The position numbers and the translations under genes were made by a program. Under the pieces are notes generated by a model. It was not told the DNA's origin. It ran no database searches and saw only the letters and a program-made list of their open reading frames with translations. DNA of 64,000 nt from assembly GCF_946222305.1 (NCBI RefSeq), contig NZ_CAMIHZ010000010.1, positions 5,468 to 69,467 on the forward strand, read 5' to 3'. The DNA is from an uncultured Corynebacterium sp. (GTDB lineage: Bacteria > Actinomycetota > Actinomycetes > Mycobacteriales > Mycobacteriaceae). Below, one piece after another: positions 40,992-50,176 of this stretch. Within the stretch, counting starts at the first letter, position 1. Every line of letters starts with the position of its first letter.

Positions 40992-41501
40992 CTAAAACTT
41001 GTTGTCACTAATGAAGCTAGCGGCTACCCAATAAAACAACAGCGCGAATGTGGGCGCCAGCAACAAGCCACTGGATAGACCGATGGGCGTCAAAGCCTCA
41101 ATCGTTTGCCCAGGCTGCGGGTGCGCCGTGGGTTCCGGGTGCGTGGCACGAGCGATGATGTTGCCGAACACGACGAACCACAACGAGCCAAACCCTGTGA
41201 CGATTCCCAGCCACAGCATCATGAGGAAGCTGCGCATCCGGGTGGCAAAAGCCCACATCGCTACAAGGAATGCGATTGCAGACGTGGCGAGGATGGCGCG
41301 CCCAAAACCGACGAAGCGGGCATCTTCAGTGCCTGGGACCCGTTCGAGGGACATATCTGACAGCACCCGCACCCCGAGCGTTGGCAAAGTCGAGCCCCAC
41401 AGTGCCGCGGCCACTGTGTAGGCCACAAGACACACGACAACAACGAGTGCCGCGTCACCGATGGGACGTGGAATTCGTTTTAGCTTGGGCACAGAGTCCA
41501 C
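40992..41501 (-). CDS. Hypothetical membrane protein, about four TM
   Basis: A 169-residue hydrophobic protein with predicted helices near residues 17-37, 68-88, 91-114 and 140-163, and an extracytoplasmic loop rich in Pro/His (HPEPTAHPQPGQ). I do not recognise the family. GTG 41501 overlaps the 3' end of the lipoprotein gene by 22 nt (GTG 41492 would give 13 nt), so it is probably co-transcribed with it. Function unknown. Confidence 0.65.
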   Translation of the reverse strand: MDSVPKLKRIPRPIGDAALVVVVCLVAYTVAAALWGSTLPTLGVRVLSDMSLERVPGTEDARFVGFGRAILATSAIAFLVAMWAFATRMRSFLMMLWLGIVTGFGSLWFVVFGNIIARATHPEPTAHPQPGQTIEALTPIGLSSGLLLAPTFALLFYWVAASFISDNKF

Positions 41502-42211
41502 TCACCGTTTTCGCGTGCGAAGCTCATGGATTCCGTCTGGGGTGCTTTGTTGCCGTAGCTAGCGGTCACCCGAGCGGTCGCGTTGTCCCCGTTGACCTTG
41601 ATGTCGTTAACCGACTTGATGCTGGGCACTGGAATGGCCTTGTTGCCTTCCGGCCCCATGGCCTTGATGGTGTTGTTATTCGCGCGGATCGTCTTCTCGC
41701 CACCTTGGGAACTGATGTAGGACTGGCACGAATGATCCAAGCTGTAGTTCAGGAAATCGTAGGCAGAGCGCTGCTTGCCCATGCCCTGAACCAGGTTGGT
41801 TATGGCCTGGGAGTCGCCTGCACTGGCCCCGCCCGGCGCGCCGTTTCCGCCGCGACCCGGTTGGCTAGAGGCCCCTGGCTCGGAGTCTGTGGACTCCCCG
41901 CGACCTGAGTTATCGCGGTTGCCTCCCCTATCGCCCTCAGCGTTTTGCGCGGAATCGTCACTGGGCTTGTTGCCATCCTTGCCACTTTGACCGTCATGGT
42001 TGTCCTTGCTGGCCTTGTCCTTGTCCTCGGGGTCCGAGGACTCGGAGGGCTTTTCGCTGTTCGGCTTGGATTCCGAGGAAGCAGCAGTCGAGGCGCTTTC
42101 GGCTGCGTTGTTCTGAGCGTTGTTTTCAGAACCGCCGTCATCCTTTCCGCACGCGGTGAGAACCAACGGCAGTGCGCAGGTGAAAGCGAGGAGGGACTTT
42201 CGATACTTCAT
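41480..42211 (-). CDS. Putative lipoprotein with low-complexity linker
   Basis: A 243-residue secreted protein. It has a signal peptide KYRKSLLAFTCALPLVLTAC with a lipobox LTAC, followed by a long Asn/Ser/Glu/Asp/Gly-rich linker (about residues 25-130). The C-terminal domain (about 135-243) has an NTF2-like, DUF4878-type look (AYDFLNYSLDHSCQSYIS, VTASYGNKAPQTESMSFARENGEWTLCP). Start ATG 42211 has TAGTCT 8 nt upstream (leaderless). It is divergent from the TetR gene with overlapping promoters. Function unknown. Confidence 0.75.
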   Translation of the reverse strand: MKYRKSLLAFTCALPLVLTACGKDDGGSENNAQNNAAESASTAASSESKPNSEKPSESSDPEDKDKASKDNHDGQSGKDGNKPSDDSAQNAEGDRGGNRDNSGRGESTDSEPGASSQPGRGGNGAPGGASAGDSQAITNLVQGMGKQRSAYDFLNYSLDHSCQSYISSQGGEKTIRANNNTIKAMGPEGNKAIPVPSIKSVNDIKVNGDNATARVTASYGNKAPQTESMSFARENGEWTLCPS

Positions 42212-42239
42212 GAAAAGACAGACTACCCTGAAAGTCGTG
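42209..42239. promoter_or_regulatory. Overlapping divergent leaderless promoters, lipoprotein / TetR
   Basis: Minus-strand -10 TAGTCT (42225-42220) lies 8 nt before the lipoprotein ATG 42211. Plus-strand -10 TACCCT (42224-42229) lies 7 nt before GTG 42237 of the TetR gene. The two hexamers overlap by 2 nt, so binding of RNA polymerase to one should exclude the other, and any TetR operator here would affect both. Confidence 0.45.
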
Positions 42240-42752
42240 CAACTCAACCGCAACGTGATCTTGGATGCCGCCGAGGAAATTTTGGGTAACTACGGCTTGC
42301 CCGACCTTTCCATGCGACGTTTGGCGACGGCACTGGGAGTTGCGCCTGGGGCAATGTACTGGCACTTCCCCAACAAACAAGCATTGTTGGGTGGCATTGC
42401 GCAACGACTTATCTCGGCGGTGCCCGCCCCCAGTGCGCACAGCGATCCCCGGTTGTACTGCGAAGAACTTTTCCGAGCCATCACGAGTGTGCGAGATGGG
42501 GCGGAGATCACGCTGGCCGCGGTGGCGTCGGAAACATTGGATAGAGACATCAACCAAGAGCTCGCCAGCTTGGTAGGGCCCCAGGCTGCAGGAGTGTGCT
42601 TCCACTATGTGCTGGGGTGCGCGATGGATGTGCAGGCGCGTCAGGCAGCGGAATTCGCCGGGATCACAGAGAAATATGAGCAGGTCAGCTCCGAGGAATT
42701 AGGGGCCAACGTCTCCGCCGTGCTAAACGGGCTGAAGCAGTTAAACTCATAG
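42237..42752 (+). CDS. TetR family transcriptional regulator
   Basis: A 171-residue DNA-binding repressor. The N-terminal TetR HTH is clear (ILDAAEEILGNYGLPDLSMRRLATALGVAPGAMYWHF broken over residues 6-42); the C-terminal ligand domain is short. GTG 42237 is chosen because a TACCCT -10 lies 7 nt upstream; ATG 42210 would overlap the divergent lipoprotein start codon. The gene ends 2 nt before glgX, and a glgX -10 lies within its last codons. Control of glgX or of the adjacent lipoprotein is plausible but not shown. Confidence 0.85.
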   Translation: MQLNRNVILDAAEEILGNYGLPDLSMRRLATALGVAPGAMYWHFPNKQALLGGIAQRLISAVPAPSAHSDPRLYCEELFRAITSVRDGAEITLAAVASETLDRDINQELASLVGPQAAGVCFHYVLGCAMDVQARQAAEFAGITEKYEQVSSEELGANVSAVLNGLKQLNS

Positions 42753-42755
42753 GCA
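42742..42755 (+). promoter_or_regulatory. Candidate leaderless -10 box of glgX
   Basis: TAAACT (42742-42747) is 7 nt before ATG 42755, overlapping the TetR 3' end. No Shine-Dalgarno sequence is visible. Confidence 0.45.
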
Positions 42756-44968
42756 TGTCTTTGAGCCTGTCCAATAAAAGCGGTCTGCGTGCACCGGGAG
42801 ATCCACTCGTAGTGTGGCCCGGTAAAGCCTATCCCCTTGGCGCGACCTTCGACGGAAACGGGACGAATTTCGCGCTGTTCAGTGAAGTCGCAACTGCGGT
42901 GGACCTGTGTTTGTTTGATGATTCAGGCAGCGAAACTCGGATCCGTATGACGGAGCAGGATGCCGGTATTTGGCACTGTTTCCTGCCGGGCATTGTTCCT
43001 GGGCAGCGCTACGGCTACCGCGTACACGGCCCGTGGGATCCCGCGCAGGGTTTGCGGTGTGATCCCTCGAAGCTGCTGATGGACCCATATGGCAAGTCTT
43101 TCGACGGCGAGTTCGATGGGCACCCTTCGTTGTTCAGTTACGACCTGAATAATCCGGAGGAGCGCAATCAGGAGGATTCGGCCCCGCACGCTATGCGCAG
43201 CGTGGTGATTAACCCGTGGTTCGATTGGTCCAATGACCGCCGGCCGAATATTGCCGATACGGAGACAGTGATCTACGAGACCCACGTTAAAGGGCTCACC
43301 ATGACTCACCCGGACGTGCCGGACCATTTGCGTGGGACGTATGCAGGGCTGGGTCACCACAGTGTGATCGAGTACCTGAAGGATTTAGGAATCACCACGG
43401 TGGAGCTCATGCCCGTGCACCAGTTTGTGCACGACGATCGCTTGCGCGATGAGGGTTTGCGTAACTACTGGGGCTATAACACGTTGGGTTATTTTGCTCC
43501 GCACCGGGATTACGCGGCGTCGAATTCTGCAGAAGGTGCCATCGCCGAGTTCAAGCAAATGGTGCGCAGCTACCACGATGCCGGGATGGAGATCATCCTG
43601 GATGTGGTTTATAACCACACCTCCGAAGGCAATCACCAAGGCCCAACCCAGAATTTCCGCGGCATCGACAACCAAGCGTATTACCGTTTGGTCGATGGCG
43701 ACGAAGCGCACTACATGGATTACACGGGCACGGGTAACTCCCTGAATGTGCGGCACCCCTATACCCTGCAGCTGATCATGGATTCGCTGCGGTATTGGGT
43801 GACGGAAATGCATGTCGATGGTTTCCGTTTCGATCTGGCGTCCACGTTGGCGCGTGAGTTCCACGATGTGGATCGTCTGTCCGCCTTCTTCGATCTGGTG
43901 CAGCAGGATCCGACGGTCTCCCAGGTGAAGCTGATCGCCGAGCCTTGGGATGTGGGCGAAGGTGGTTACCAGGTGGGTAACTTCCCTGCGCTGTGGAAGG
44001 AGTGGAACGGAAAGTACCGCGATACCGTGCGCGATTTCTGGCGCGGCGAGCCCGCAACGTTGGGTGAATTTGCCTCCCGCCTGACTGGTTCCTCGGACTT
44101 GTACGCAGGGCGCCGACCGGCGGCTTCGATCAACTTCGTTACGGCTCACGATGGCTTCACGCTGCGGGATTTGGTGTCCTACAACGAGAAGCACAACGAG
44201 GCCAACGGGGAGGACAACCGCGACGGCGAAAGCCACAACCGCAGCTGGAACTGTGGTGTGGAAGGCGAAACCGATGACCAGGACGTGCTGCAGCTACGCG
44301 ATCAGCAGCGCCGGAATTTCCTGACCACGTTGATCTTGTCCCAGGGCACGCCGATGATTTCCCACGGTGATGAGATCGGGCGTACCCAGGGCGGCAACAA
44401 CAACGTCTACTGCCAGGACAATGAAATTTCGTGGATCGATTGGGATAATGCGGATGAACAGCTGCATGCGTTCACCCGGTTCCTCATACGGTTGCGTGCC
44501 ACTCACCCTGTGTTCCGCCGCCGTCGCTTCCTGGCTGGTGGCCCGTTGGGGATGGATGTTGCCGAGCGCGATATTGCTTGGCTGACCCCGGATGGTCGGT
44601 TGATGACCGAAGAGGATTGGTCGATGGAATTTGGCAAATCCCTGATGGTTCACCTCAACGGACAGGCCATCGCTGAACCGGACAACCACGGCCGAAAGAC
44701 CGAGGACGATTCGTTCCTGTTGTGCTTCAACGCGCACCACGAACCGATCACCTTTACCCTTCCCCGCCGGCACAACGTGATGCACGTGGAGCCTGCGGAG
44801 GAGCAAGCATGGACGATCGTCATAGATACCTCCGAGCCCACCGGTGGCCGTCCAGAGCTAACGACTTTGCAACCCGGTGACGAGTTGGAGGTCGCGGCCC
44901 GCAGCATCGTTGTATTGCAGCGCCCGTTGACGGATCCGTTGCTGCCGGAAGGTGCCGGTACTAACTAG
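42755..44968 (+). CDS. glgX: Glycogen debranching enzyme
   Basis: A 737-residue GH13 enzyme that hydrolyses alpha-1,6 branches of phosphorylase-limited glycogen. An N-terminal CBM48-like beta domain (GATFDGNGTNFALFSEVA, residues 20-120) is followed by the barrel with DVVYNHT, nucleophile FRFDLAS, acid LIAEPWD, and FVTAHDGFTLRDL. C-terminal beta domain about 640-737. It can supply linear maltodextrins to TreY/TreZ encoded downstream on the same strand. A 9-bp hairpin spans its stop codon. Confidence 0.95.
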   Translation: MSLSLSNKSGLRAPGDPLVVWPGKAYPLGATFDGNGTNFALFSEVATAVDLCLFDDSGSETRIRMTEQDAGIWHCFLPGIVPGQRYGYRVHGPWDPAQGLRCDPSKLLMDPYGKSFDGEFDGHPSLFSYDLNNPEERNQEDSAPHAMRSVVINPWFDWSNDRRPNIADTETVIYETHVKGLTMTHPDVPDHLRGTYAGLGHHSVIEYLKDLGITTVELMPVHQFVHDDRLRDEGLRNYWGYNTLGYFAPHRDYAASNSAEGAIAEFKQMVRSYHDAGMEIILDVVYNHTSEGNHQGPTQNFRGIDNQAYYRLVDGDEAHYMDYTGTGNSLNVRHPYTLQLIMDSLRYWVTEMHVDGFRFDLASTLAREFHDVDRLSAFFDLVQQDPTVSQVKLIAEPWDVGEGGYQVGNFPALWKEWNGKYRDTVRDFWRGEPATLGEFASRLTGSSDLYAGRRPAASINFVTAHDGFTLRDLVSYNEKHNEANGEDNRDGESHNRSWNCGVEGETDDQDVLQLRDQQRRNFLTTLILSQGTPMISHGDEIGRTQGGNNNVYCQDNEISWIDWDNADEQLHAFTRFLIRLRATHPVFRRRRFLAGGPLGMDVAERDIAWLTPDGRLMTEEDWSMEFGKSLMVHLNGQAIAEPDNHGRKTEDDSFLLCFNAHHEPITFTLPRRHNVMHVEPAEEQAWTIVIDTSEPTGGRPELTTLQPGDELEVAARSIVVLQRPLTDPLLPEGAGTN

Positions 44969-44980
44969 TTCACCGGCACC
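44951..44980 (+). terminator. Candidate hairpin spanning the glgX stop codon
   Basis: GGTGCCGGT (44951-44959) and ACCGGCACC (44972-44980) form a perfect 9-bp stem with a 12-nt loop containing the TAG stop. A T5 run follows 24 nt later (45004-45008), so it may terminate or stabilise the 3' end. Confidence 0.4.
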
Positions 44981-45067
44981 AACTAGGGTTAGGGGCATTA
45001 CCCTTGTTTTTAAAGGCATTGCCCCTTTTGTCGTTGAATACCGAGACCTAGCGAAGGACCGTTCACC

Positions 45068-45883
45068 ATGCATGCCCGCGGCGCCGACGTTTCCATTGAC
45101 TCCCAGCGCATTACCATCAAGCGCTCGCCCCTGGGGACCAGCCTATGGCAGGACAAATCCATTGCGGTGGCGGATGTGCTGGGGTGGAATAGGCAGGCTC
45201 CAGACGGCACGTCACCGGGTTTCATCGAGTTGCTGGTGGGTACTGATGGTCTTTTTACCGACGCCGCCAGGTTGAACTTCTCTCCCGCCGAGGCGCAGGC
45301 TTTCGCGGACATCGACCGCGCCTTGATGAATGTCCAAGCCGGGTACCCGCTGGAAACGGGGGCTGGGAAGGCCGGGGTGGCGTCGGATAAAAAGGCGCCG
45401 AAAAACAAGATATCGCAAGCAATTAGTGATGATGACTGGATCGCCGAAGCGCAGGCGGAGGCGGAATCCGGGCAGGGCCAGTTGGCGTTCGATATCGATG
45501 GCGTCTCGGCGGAAGCCAAGCCGCAGGGTTCGGGGAAATCTGGTGGCGCGAAGCGTGCGCCTGCCCCATGGGCGGCCGTGGCTACTCCGGACGAGGTGCC
45601 GGAGACCAATGAGAAAGCCGATATCGATAATCCGGTGTATGGGCAGGTCGTTTGTGTCACGGGTGATGTGGAGCCTTACGACAAGGGGCAGATTTGGGAC
45701 ATGATCGCCCAAGCGGGAGGCGAGGTTGGCAAGAATGTCACCAAGAAAACCACGATGTTGATCATCGGCGAGTGGGCGACGACCACCAGCAAGGAAAAAC
45801 GGGCGCGGGAGCTGATCGGCAAGGGCCAAGAGATTCAATTGGTGCAGCTCTCCGAGTTTTTGGAGATGGTCGGCCAGGTGTGA
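45068..45883 (+). CDS. BRCT domain-containing protein (DUF4429-like N-terminus)
   Basis: A 271-residue soluble protein. Residues 1-95 resemble a DUF4429/PH-like beta module (HARGADVSIDSQRITIKR, SLWQDKSIAVADVLGW). A charged linker (about 98-185) contains a mini-repeat-derived stretch (GVASDKKAPKNK). The C-terminal 85 residues are a BRCT domain (GQVVCVTGDVEPYDKGQI, AGGEVGKNVTKKTTMLIIGE, KRARELIGKGQEIQLVQLSEF). BRCT modules bind phosphopeptides or DNA ends. The window has another BRCT protein at 1168-4656. ATG 45068 has GAAGGA 9 nt upstream. Role unknown. Confidence 0.8.
   Translation: MHARGADVSIDSQRITIKRSPLGTSLWQDKSIAVADVLGWNRQAPDGTSPGFIELLVGTDGLFTDAARLNFSPAEAQAFADIDRALMNVQAGYPLETGAGKAGVASDKKAPKNKISQAISDDDWIAEAQAEAESGQGQLAFDIDGVSAEAKPQGSGKSGGAKRAPAPWAAVATPDEVPETNEKADIDNPVYGQVVCVTGDVEPYDKGQIWDMIAQAGGEVGKNVTKKTTMLIIGEWATTTSKEKRARELIGKGQEIQLVQLSEFLEMVGQV
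45374..45395 (+). repeat. Copy of dispersed A-rich mini-repeat in BRCT-protein linker
   Basis: GGGGTGGCGTCGGATAAAAAGG, encoding part of the variable linker; a second A-rich stretch follows. Confidence 0.35.
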
Positions 45884-45915
45884 ACCTTTGGTCGCTGAAG
45901 CATGTCTAATGAGGC

Positions 45916-46368
45916 ATGTTGAAGGTGACGACGGAGCCGAGTAATTGTTATGCCTCCCCGGTGCGGATCACGATCGGGGCGGGACTGACCGTGGAGGTGC
46001 CCGAGGGTCCAGGGCCGGTGAGCCGCCGGTGGGTACAAGCAGCGGCGATTGTCGAAGCGCAGTTGGAGGACGTGTTGGCCTCCCGAGGAGCGCGGTTGCA
46101 GTACCGGTGGGTGGACGAGGCTGTGATCGAACTTCGGGTGGTGCACGCTTCCATGCCGATGTCGGTGATGCTGGCGCATCCGAGCCTGTCAAAACACTTA
46201 GATGGCGCCATCAGCGCTTTATTTGGGGAACCCAGCGTGTTTTATGTCAAAGGTGGGGATATCCGCGCGTGTCCACAGCGGTTGGCCTCCCCGATGGAGG
46301 GATGGATTGGACCGGTGGGGTTGTCGCAGGGCTTTTGTCGACCGGTGAGTCTCCATCAGCTGACCTAG
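45916..46368 (+). CDS. Hypothetical protein upstream of treY
   Basis: A 150-residue soluble protein, mixed alpha/beta, with no recognised domain. It shows VRITIGAGLTVEVPEG, a central helix (RWVQAAAIVEAQLEDVLASRG) and a C-terminal half rich in Gly, Val and Pro. Its stop TAG overlaps the proposed treY -10 box, and it lies 32 nt downstream of the BRCT gene. GAGG is only 1 nt before the ATG, so the start is uncertain. Coding potential is plausible but homology was not recognised. Confidence 0.5.
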   Translation: MLKVTTEPSNCYASPVRITIGAGLTVEVPEGPGPVSRRWVQAAAIVEAQLEDVLASRGARLQYRWVDEAVIELRVVHASMPMSVMLAHPSLSKHLDGAISALFGEPSVFYVKGGDIRACPQRLASPMEGWIGPVGLSQGFCRPVSLHQLT

Positions 46369-46379
46369 ACTTGAACCCA
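46366..46379 (+). promoter_or_regulatory. Candidate leaderless -10 box of treY
   Basis: TAGACT (46366-46371) is 7 nt before ATG 46379, overlapping the preceding stop codon. Confidence 0.45.
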
Positions 46380-48703
46380 TGTCTGCGACCTACCGTCTAC
46401 AGCTTCGTGGCCCCGGTGATAATCCAGCCGAGGCTTTCACTTTTTCCGACGCCACCACGAGAGTCCCCTACCTCGCTCGTCTTGGGGTGACGCACCTGTA
46501 CCTGTCGCCGATCATGACGGCTCCCAAGGAGTCGACTCACGGCTACGATGTGACGAACCCAACGGAGATCAATCCTGAGCTCGGCGGTATGGAAGGGTTC
46601 AAACAGCTGGCTGAAGCGGCGCGGGATGCTGGACTGAAGATTCTCATCGATATCGTTCCGAACCACGTGGGCGTGGATACTCCGAAACTCAACCCATGGT
46701 GGTGGGATGTGCTTGCCAAGGGCAAGGACTCGGAGTTCGTGGAATACTTCGATATCGACTTCTCCCCTCAAAACGGCGCCGAAGGTCGCATCGGTTTGCC
46801 CATGCTGGGAAGTCCTAATGATGTGTCCGCGTTAGAAGTCGACGGTGATGAGCTGGTGTACTACGACCACCGCTTCCCCATCGCCGAGGGCACGAACCAC
46901 GGCACCCCACAGGAAATTCATGATCTCCAGCACTACAAGCTGATGTTCTGGCGCGATGGGATCATCAGCTACCGGCGATTCTTCAGCATCAACGGATTGG
47001 CGGGCATTCGGCAGGAAGATCCAGTGGTGTTCGAACACTGGCACCGGGTTCTCAATCAATTGCTCGCTGCCGATTTGGTCGATGGTGTGCGCGTGGATCA
47101 CCCGGATGGTTTGGCCAACCCGTTCCAGTACTTGAAGAAGCTGCGCAAACTCATCGGCAAGGAACGCTGGTTGCTGGTGGAGAAAATTTTGGGCGTGGAT
47201 GAACCACTCGATCCACGCCTGACTGTGGATGGCACCACGGGTTATGACGCGCTGCGGGAATTTGATGGCGTGTTTGTGCACCGTCCTGCCGAAACTATTT
47301 TGGGAGATCTTGCCGAAGAGCACACCGGCAAGCGTTGGGATGCGCGCGATTTCGAAGAGGCGGAAACCCAGCAGAAGAAGGTGGCCGCAACCGATGAGCT
47401 GGCTGCCGAAATCCGTCGCCTCGCGGCGGCGGTGCGCACAGATAACTGGTCCACGGCCGGGGAAAGCGTGTACGATGAAGAGCTGCAGGAAGTCCTCGTT
47501 GAACTCATCGCCGCGATGCCGGTGTACCGCGCGGATTATGAATCACTGTCCCGGGTAACCAGCACGGTCATTGCAGAGAAAATGATGCAGCGCCCCGAGT
47601 GGCAAGACGCGCTGGATTTGATTGCAACGGCCTTGATTTCCCGGTCGGAAGCCAACACGCGTTTCGCCCAGGTGTGTGGTGCGGTAATGGCTAAGGGGGT
47701 GGAAGACACTGCGTTTTATCGCGGATCGCGCCTCGTCAGCCTGCAAGAAGTGGGGGGCGCGCCGGGGCGCTTCGGAGTCTCCCCCGCAGAGTTCCATTTG
47801 TTGCAGGCCGAGCGCGCCCGGCTGTGGCCACGTGCGATGACCACGCTGACGACACATGATACGAAGCGTGGTGAGGACGTGCGCAGTCGGATCACAACGT
47901 TGACGGAATTCCCCGAGGAGTTCGCGCAGCTGGTGGCGAAAATCCCTTATGTCGACGGGGTAACGTGCCACTTCCTTCTGCAGAACATTATCGGTGTGTG
48001 GCCCGCGGAAGGTGACGTCACCGACGAGCTGCGCAACCGCGTGCACGATTACGCCATGAAGGCGATGCGCGAGGCGGGGTTGCACACCACGTGGTACGAC
48101 GTGAATGAGGAATTCGAGGCTTCCATTCACGATTGGATCGACGATGTGTGTGAGAACCACGCTTCAGAACTGGCGGAGTTCGTCGCGATGGTCGACGAGG
48201 CGTCGGTATCCATTGCCAACGGCAAGAAAGTGCTACAGCTACTGGCCCCTGGTATCCCCGACGTGTACCAAGGCACAGAGGTCCTGACCGACCATCTCGT
48301 GGATCCCGATAATCGCCGGGCGGTGAACTTCGATGCGTTGGAGGAAGCCCTAGAGCGCGTGAGCCGCGGGGATATCCGCACCCGCGATGACGAGCGGATG
48401 CACCTAGTAACCACGGCTTTGCGAGTGCGTAAGCAATGTGAACTCGATGGAGCGAAATACCTTCCGGTCATGGCGACGGGACCGTATGAACGGCACATGT
48501 TGGGCATGCTGCGCGGCGACGATGTGATGGTTCTGGTGACGCGGCGCCCCCGAACCGTCCCGGATTGGGAGGACACGACGGTGACCCTGCCGGAAGGCAT
48601 GTGGGAGGAGCAGCTTGGCGGTGGAATGTTTGAAGGTACGGTGAAGCTAGCAACGTTGTTCAAGCACCGTCCGCAAGCGATTCTCACCCGCGCTGGTAGC
48701 TAG
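46379..48703 (+). CDS. treY: Maltooligosyl trehalose synthase
   Basis: A 774-residue GH13 enzyme that isomerises the reducing-end alpha-1,4 bond of maltodextrins to the alpha,alpha-1,1 bond of trehalose. Blocks ATYRLQL, YLSPIMTAPKESTHGYDV, IDIVPNHVG, GVRVDHPDGLANP (nucleophile Asp), VEKILG, TLTTHDTKRGEDVRSR, and the C-terminal PGIPDVYQGTE are all present. It works with TreZ, encoded 2.4 kb downstream. It is probably leaderless. Confidence 0.96.
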   Translation: MSATYRLQLRGPGDNPAEAFTFSDATTRVPYLARLGVTHLYLSPIMTAPKESTHGYDVTNPTEINPELGGMEGFKQLAEAARDAGLKILIDIVPNHVGVDTPKLNPWWWDVLAKGKDSEFVEYFDIDFSPQNGAEGRIGLPMLGSPNDVSALEVDGDELVYYDHRFPIAEGTNHGTPQEIHDLQHYKLMFWRDGIISYRRFFSINGLAGIRQEDPVVFEHWHRVLNQLLAADLVDGVRVDHPDGLANPFQYLKKLRKLIGKERWLLVEKILGVDEPLDPRLTVDGTTGYDALREFDGVFVHRPAETILGDLAEEHTGKRWDARDFEEAETQQKKVAATDELAAEIRRLAAAVRTDNWSTAGESVYDEELQEVLVELIAAMPVYRADYESLSRVTSTVIAEKMMQRPEWQDALDLIATALISRSEANTRFAQVCGAVMAKGVEDTAFYRGSRLVSLQEVGGAPGRFGVSPAEFHLLQAERARLWPRAMTTLTTHDTKRGEDVRSRITTLTEFPEEFAQLVAKIPYVDGVTCHFLLQNIIGVWPAEGDVTDELRNRVHDYAMKAMREAGLHTTWYDVNEEFEASIHDWIDDVCENHASELAEFVAMVDEASVSIANGKKVLQLLAPGIPDVYQGTEVLTDHLVDPDNRRAVNFDALEEALERVSRGDIRTRDDERMHLVTTALRVRKQCELDGAKYLPVMATGPYERHMLGMLRGDDVMVLVTRRPRTVPDWEDTTVTLPEGMWEEQLGGGMFEGTVKLATLFKHRPQAILTRAGS

Positions 48704-48781
48704 GGAAACCATCGTTCTCCAACTGCTGCCCGCCGCGGGATCGATTGCTGGCTGACGGTGACGCGCAGAAAGGCCAGGCAG

Positions 48782-49762
48782 ATGTCTCCACACAATCACG
48801 GCAAAACCCTCGCTGCCTACGACTCGTGGCGGCAGAACAACCCCAATGCGGCCACCAAGTTGCGGGAGAAGGTTATCGACGCCCTCGATGATGCCGGCCT
48901 CGCTTTCGATCAGGTGGCCGTGCGAATCAAAGACCGGGATAGCTTCGCTGCCAAGTTACGTAATGACGCCTACCCGGATTACGTGGATCTCGACAGCGCC
49001 TACGACATTTTGGGAGTGCGCGTCATCGCCTATCACTCGTCGGAGATCCCGCAGCTCAAGGAGGCACTGAGCCAGATTTTCACCATTGAGCAGGAAGTGG
49101 ATAAGGCTGCCGAGACTGCTCGGGCGGGGCGGTTCGGCTATGCCTCCCAACACCTAATTGCCCGCGATGACGACAGCCTTGTGGAGATCCAATTAAGGAC
49201 GGTTCTGCAGCACGCGTGGGCGGAGTTCGAACATGATATCCGCTACAAGAACCACGTCAGCGATCCCGAGGTGGATCGAGCTTTCACACTGGCTGCGGGG
49301 TTGATTGAATTGGCGGATCAGCAGTTCGACAAGATCGCGGATTTCATGGAGCGCAGCGAGCAGACCGATACGAAGTGTGAGGAAGATAAGATCACCGCGG
49401 ATACGCTGCCTCGTGAACTCACTCAGATTGCTGGGGATCAGTACCCCACCAGCCGCGTGGAATACTACAAGTACGCCGTGGACATGCTGCATACCCATGG
49501 AATCACGACTTACAAGCAGCTGCGCGCACTCATGAAGAATTTGGACAAGCTCAGTAAGGCCATGAATTACCCGTACTACCCCGGCCAAGTACGCCTCATC
49601 GTCGACATGCTGCTGTATACCTTCGGGCGCGATCACATCCGCAAGACCGTACACATCGGGGAAAACGCGGGATCCCGACCAGGACGGTTGGGCAACCGTT
49701 GGCAAAAGCTGGACCAGCGCACGCTCGCGGGCCCGTCGCAAACCGAAAATCCCACTCAGTAA
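48782..49762 (+). CDS. RelA/SpoT-domain protein, small (p)ppGpp synthetase-like
   Basis: A 326-residue protein with the alarmone-synthetase domain (residues about 50-205): DILGVRVIAYHS, GYASQHLIARDD, and the acceptor-site block VEIQLRTVLQHAWAEFEHDIRYK. There is no HD hydrolase or TGS domain, so it is of the small-synthetase class, with an extra C-terminal helical extension of about 110 residues. The start ATG 48782 is chosen for AAGG 8 nt upstream; GTG 48758 is the alternative. In C. glutamicum a gene of this class is, as I recall, next to treY too. A link between stress signalling and trehalose is inference. Confidence 0.85.
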   Translation: MSPHNHGKTLAAYDSWRQNNPNAATKLREKVIDALDDAGLAFDQVAVRIKDRDSFAAKLRNDAYPDYVDLDSAYDILGVRVIAYHSSEIPQLKEALSQIFTIEQEVDKAAETARAGRFGYASQHLIARDDDSLVEIQLRTVLQHAWAEFEHDIRYKNHVSDPEVDRAFTLAAGLIELADQQFDKIADFMERSEQTDTKCEEDKITADTLPRELTQIAGDQYPTSRVEYYKYAVDMLHTHGITTYKQLRALMKNLDKLSKAMNYPYYPGQVRLIVDMLLYTFGRDHIRKTVHIGENAGSRPGRLGNRWQKLDQRTLAGPSQTENPTQ

Positions 49763-49777
49763 GTACCTAGTAAGTGA

Positions 49778-50176
49778 TTACAGCAATCCTCGTTTGAAGC
49801 GTTCCAATTGGCGACGTTCACGCTTCGTCGGCCGTCCCGCACCGCGGTCGCGGCGTGGCATGGCGGGCAAGACTTGTTCAGGCGTGTGATCGTCATAGGC
49901 CATGCGCGCGATATCCGCCCCTACGCGTTTAGCCAATAACTTCCGGACTTTGACGATCCGCTCCCGGTGATTCACCCACACGCGCACGTCATCGCCCACC
50001 TCCACGGATTGGGCAGGTTTGACCGCTTCACCGTTGATTTTCACGTGCCCGGCGCGGCACGCTTGGGCGGCTTGGGAGCGGGTCTTAAACAGACGCACCG
50101 ACCACGCCCATACGTCGATGCGAATTTTCGTGAGCCCGTCTTGCACAGAATCGTCCCCCGTTGCGCTTCTTACCAC
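49778..50176 (-). CDS. S4 RNA-binding domain protein (Hsp15-like)
   Basis: A 132-residue basic protein. The S4 domain (about 15-75) reads RIDVWAWSVRLFKTRSQAAQACRAGHVKINGEAVKPAQSVEVGDDVRV in pieces, and the C-terminal tail is Arg/Lys-rich (RRDRGAGRPTKRERRQLERFKRG). This is the Hsp15/ribosome-associated heat-shock architecture, which in E. coli binds stalled 50S subunits with nascent chains. GTG 50176 follows AAGGA; it overlaps the small membrane-protein gene by 7 nt. Confidence 0.85.
   Translation of the reverse strand: MVRSATGDDSVQDGLTKIRIDVWAWSVRLFKTRSQAAQACRAGHVKINGEAVKPAQSVEVGDDVRVWVNHRERIVKVRKLLAKRVGADIARMAYDDHTPEQVLPAMPRRDRGAGRPTKRERRQLERFKRGLL

Noticed and set aside
46437..46460. CTTTTTCCGACGCCACC in treY, similar to the mini-repeat
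   Set aside because: It encodes a conserved TFSDATTRVPYL segment of TreY, so codon usage explains it. It was left out of the repeat family, as were similar matches in treZ and glsA.
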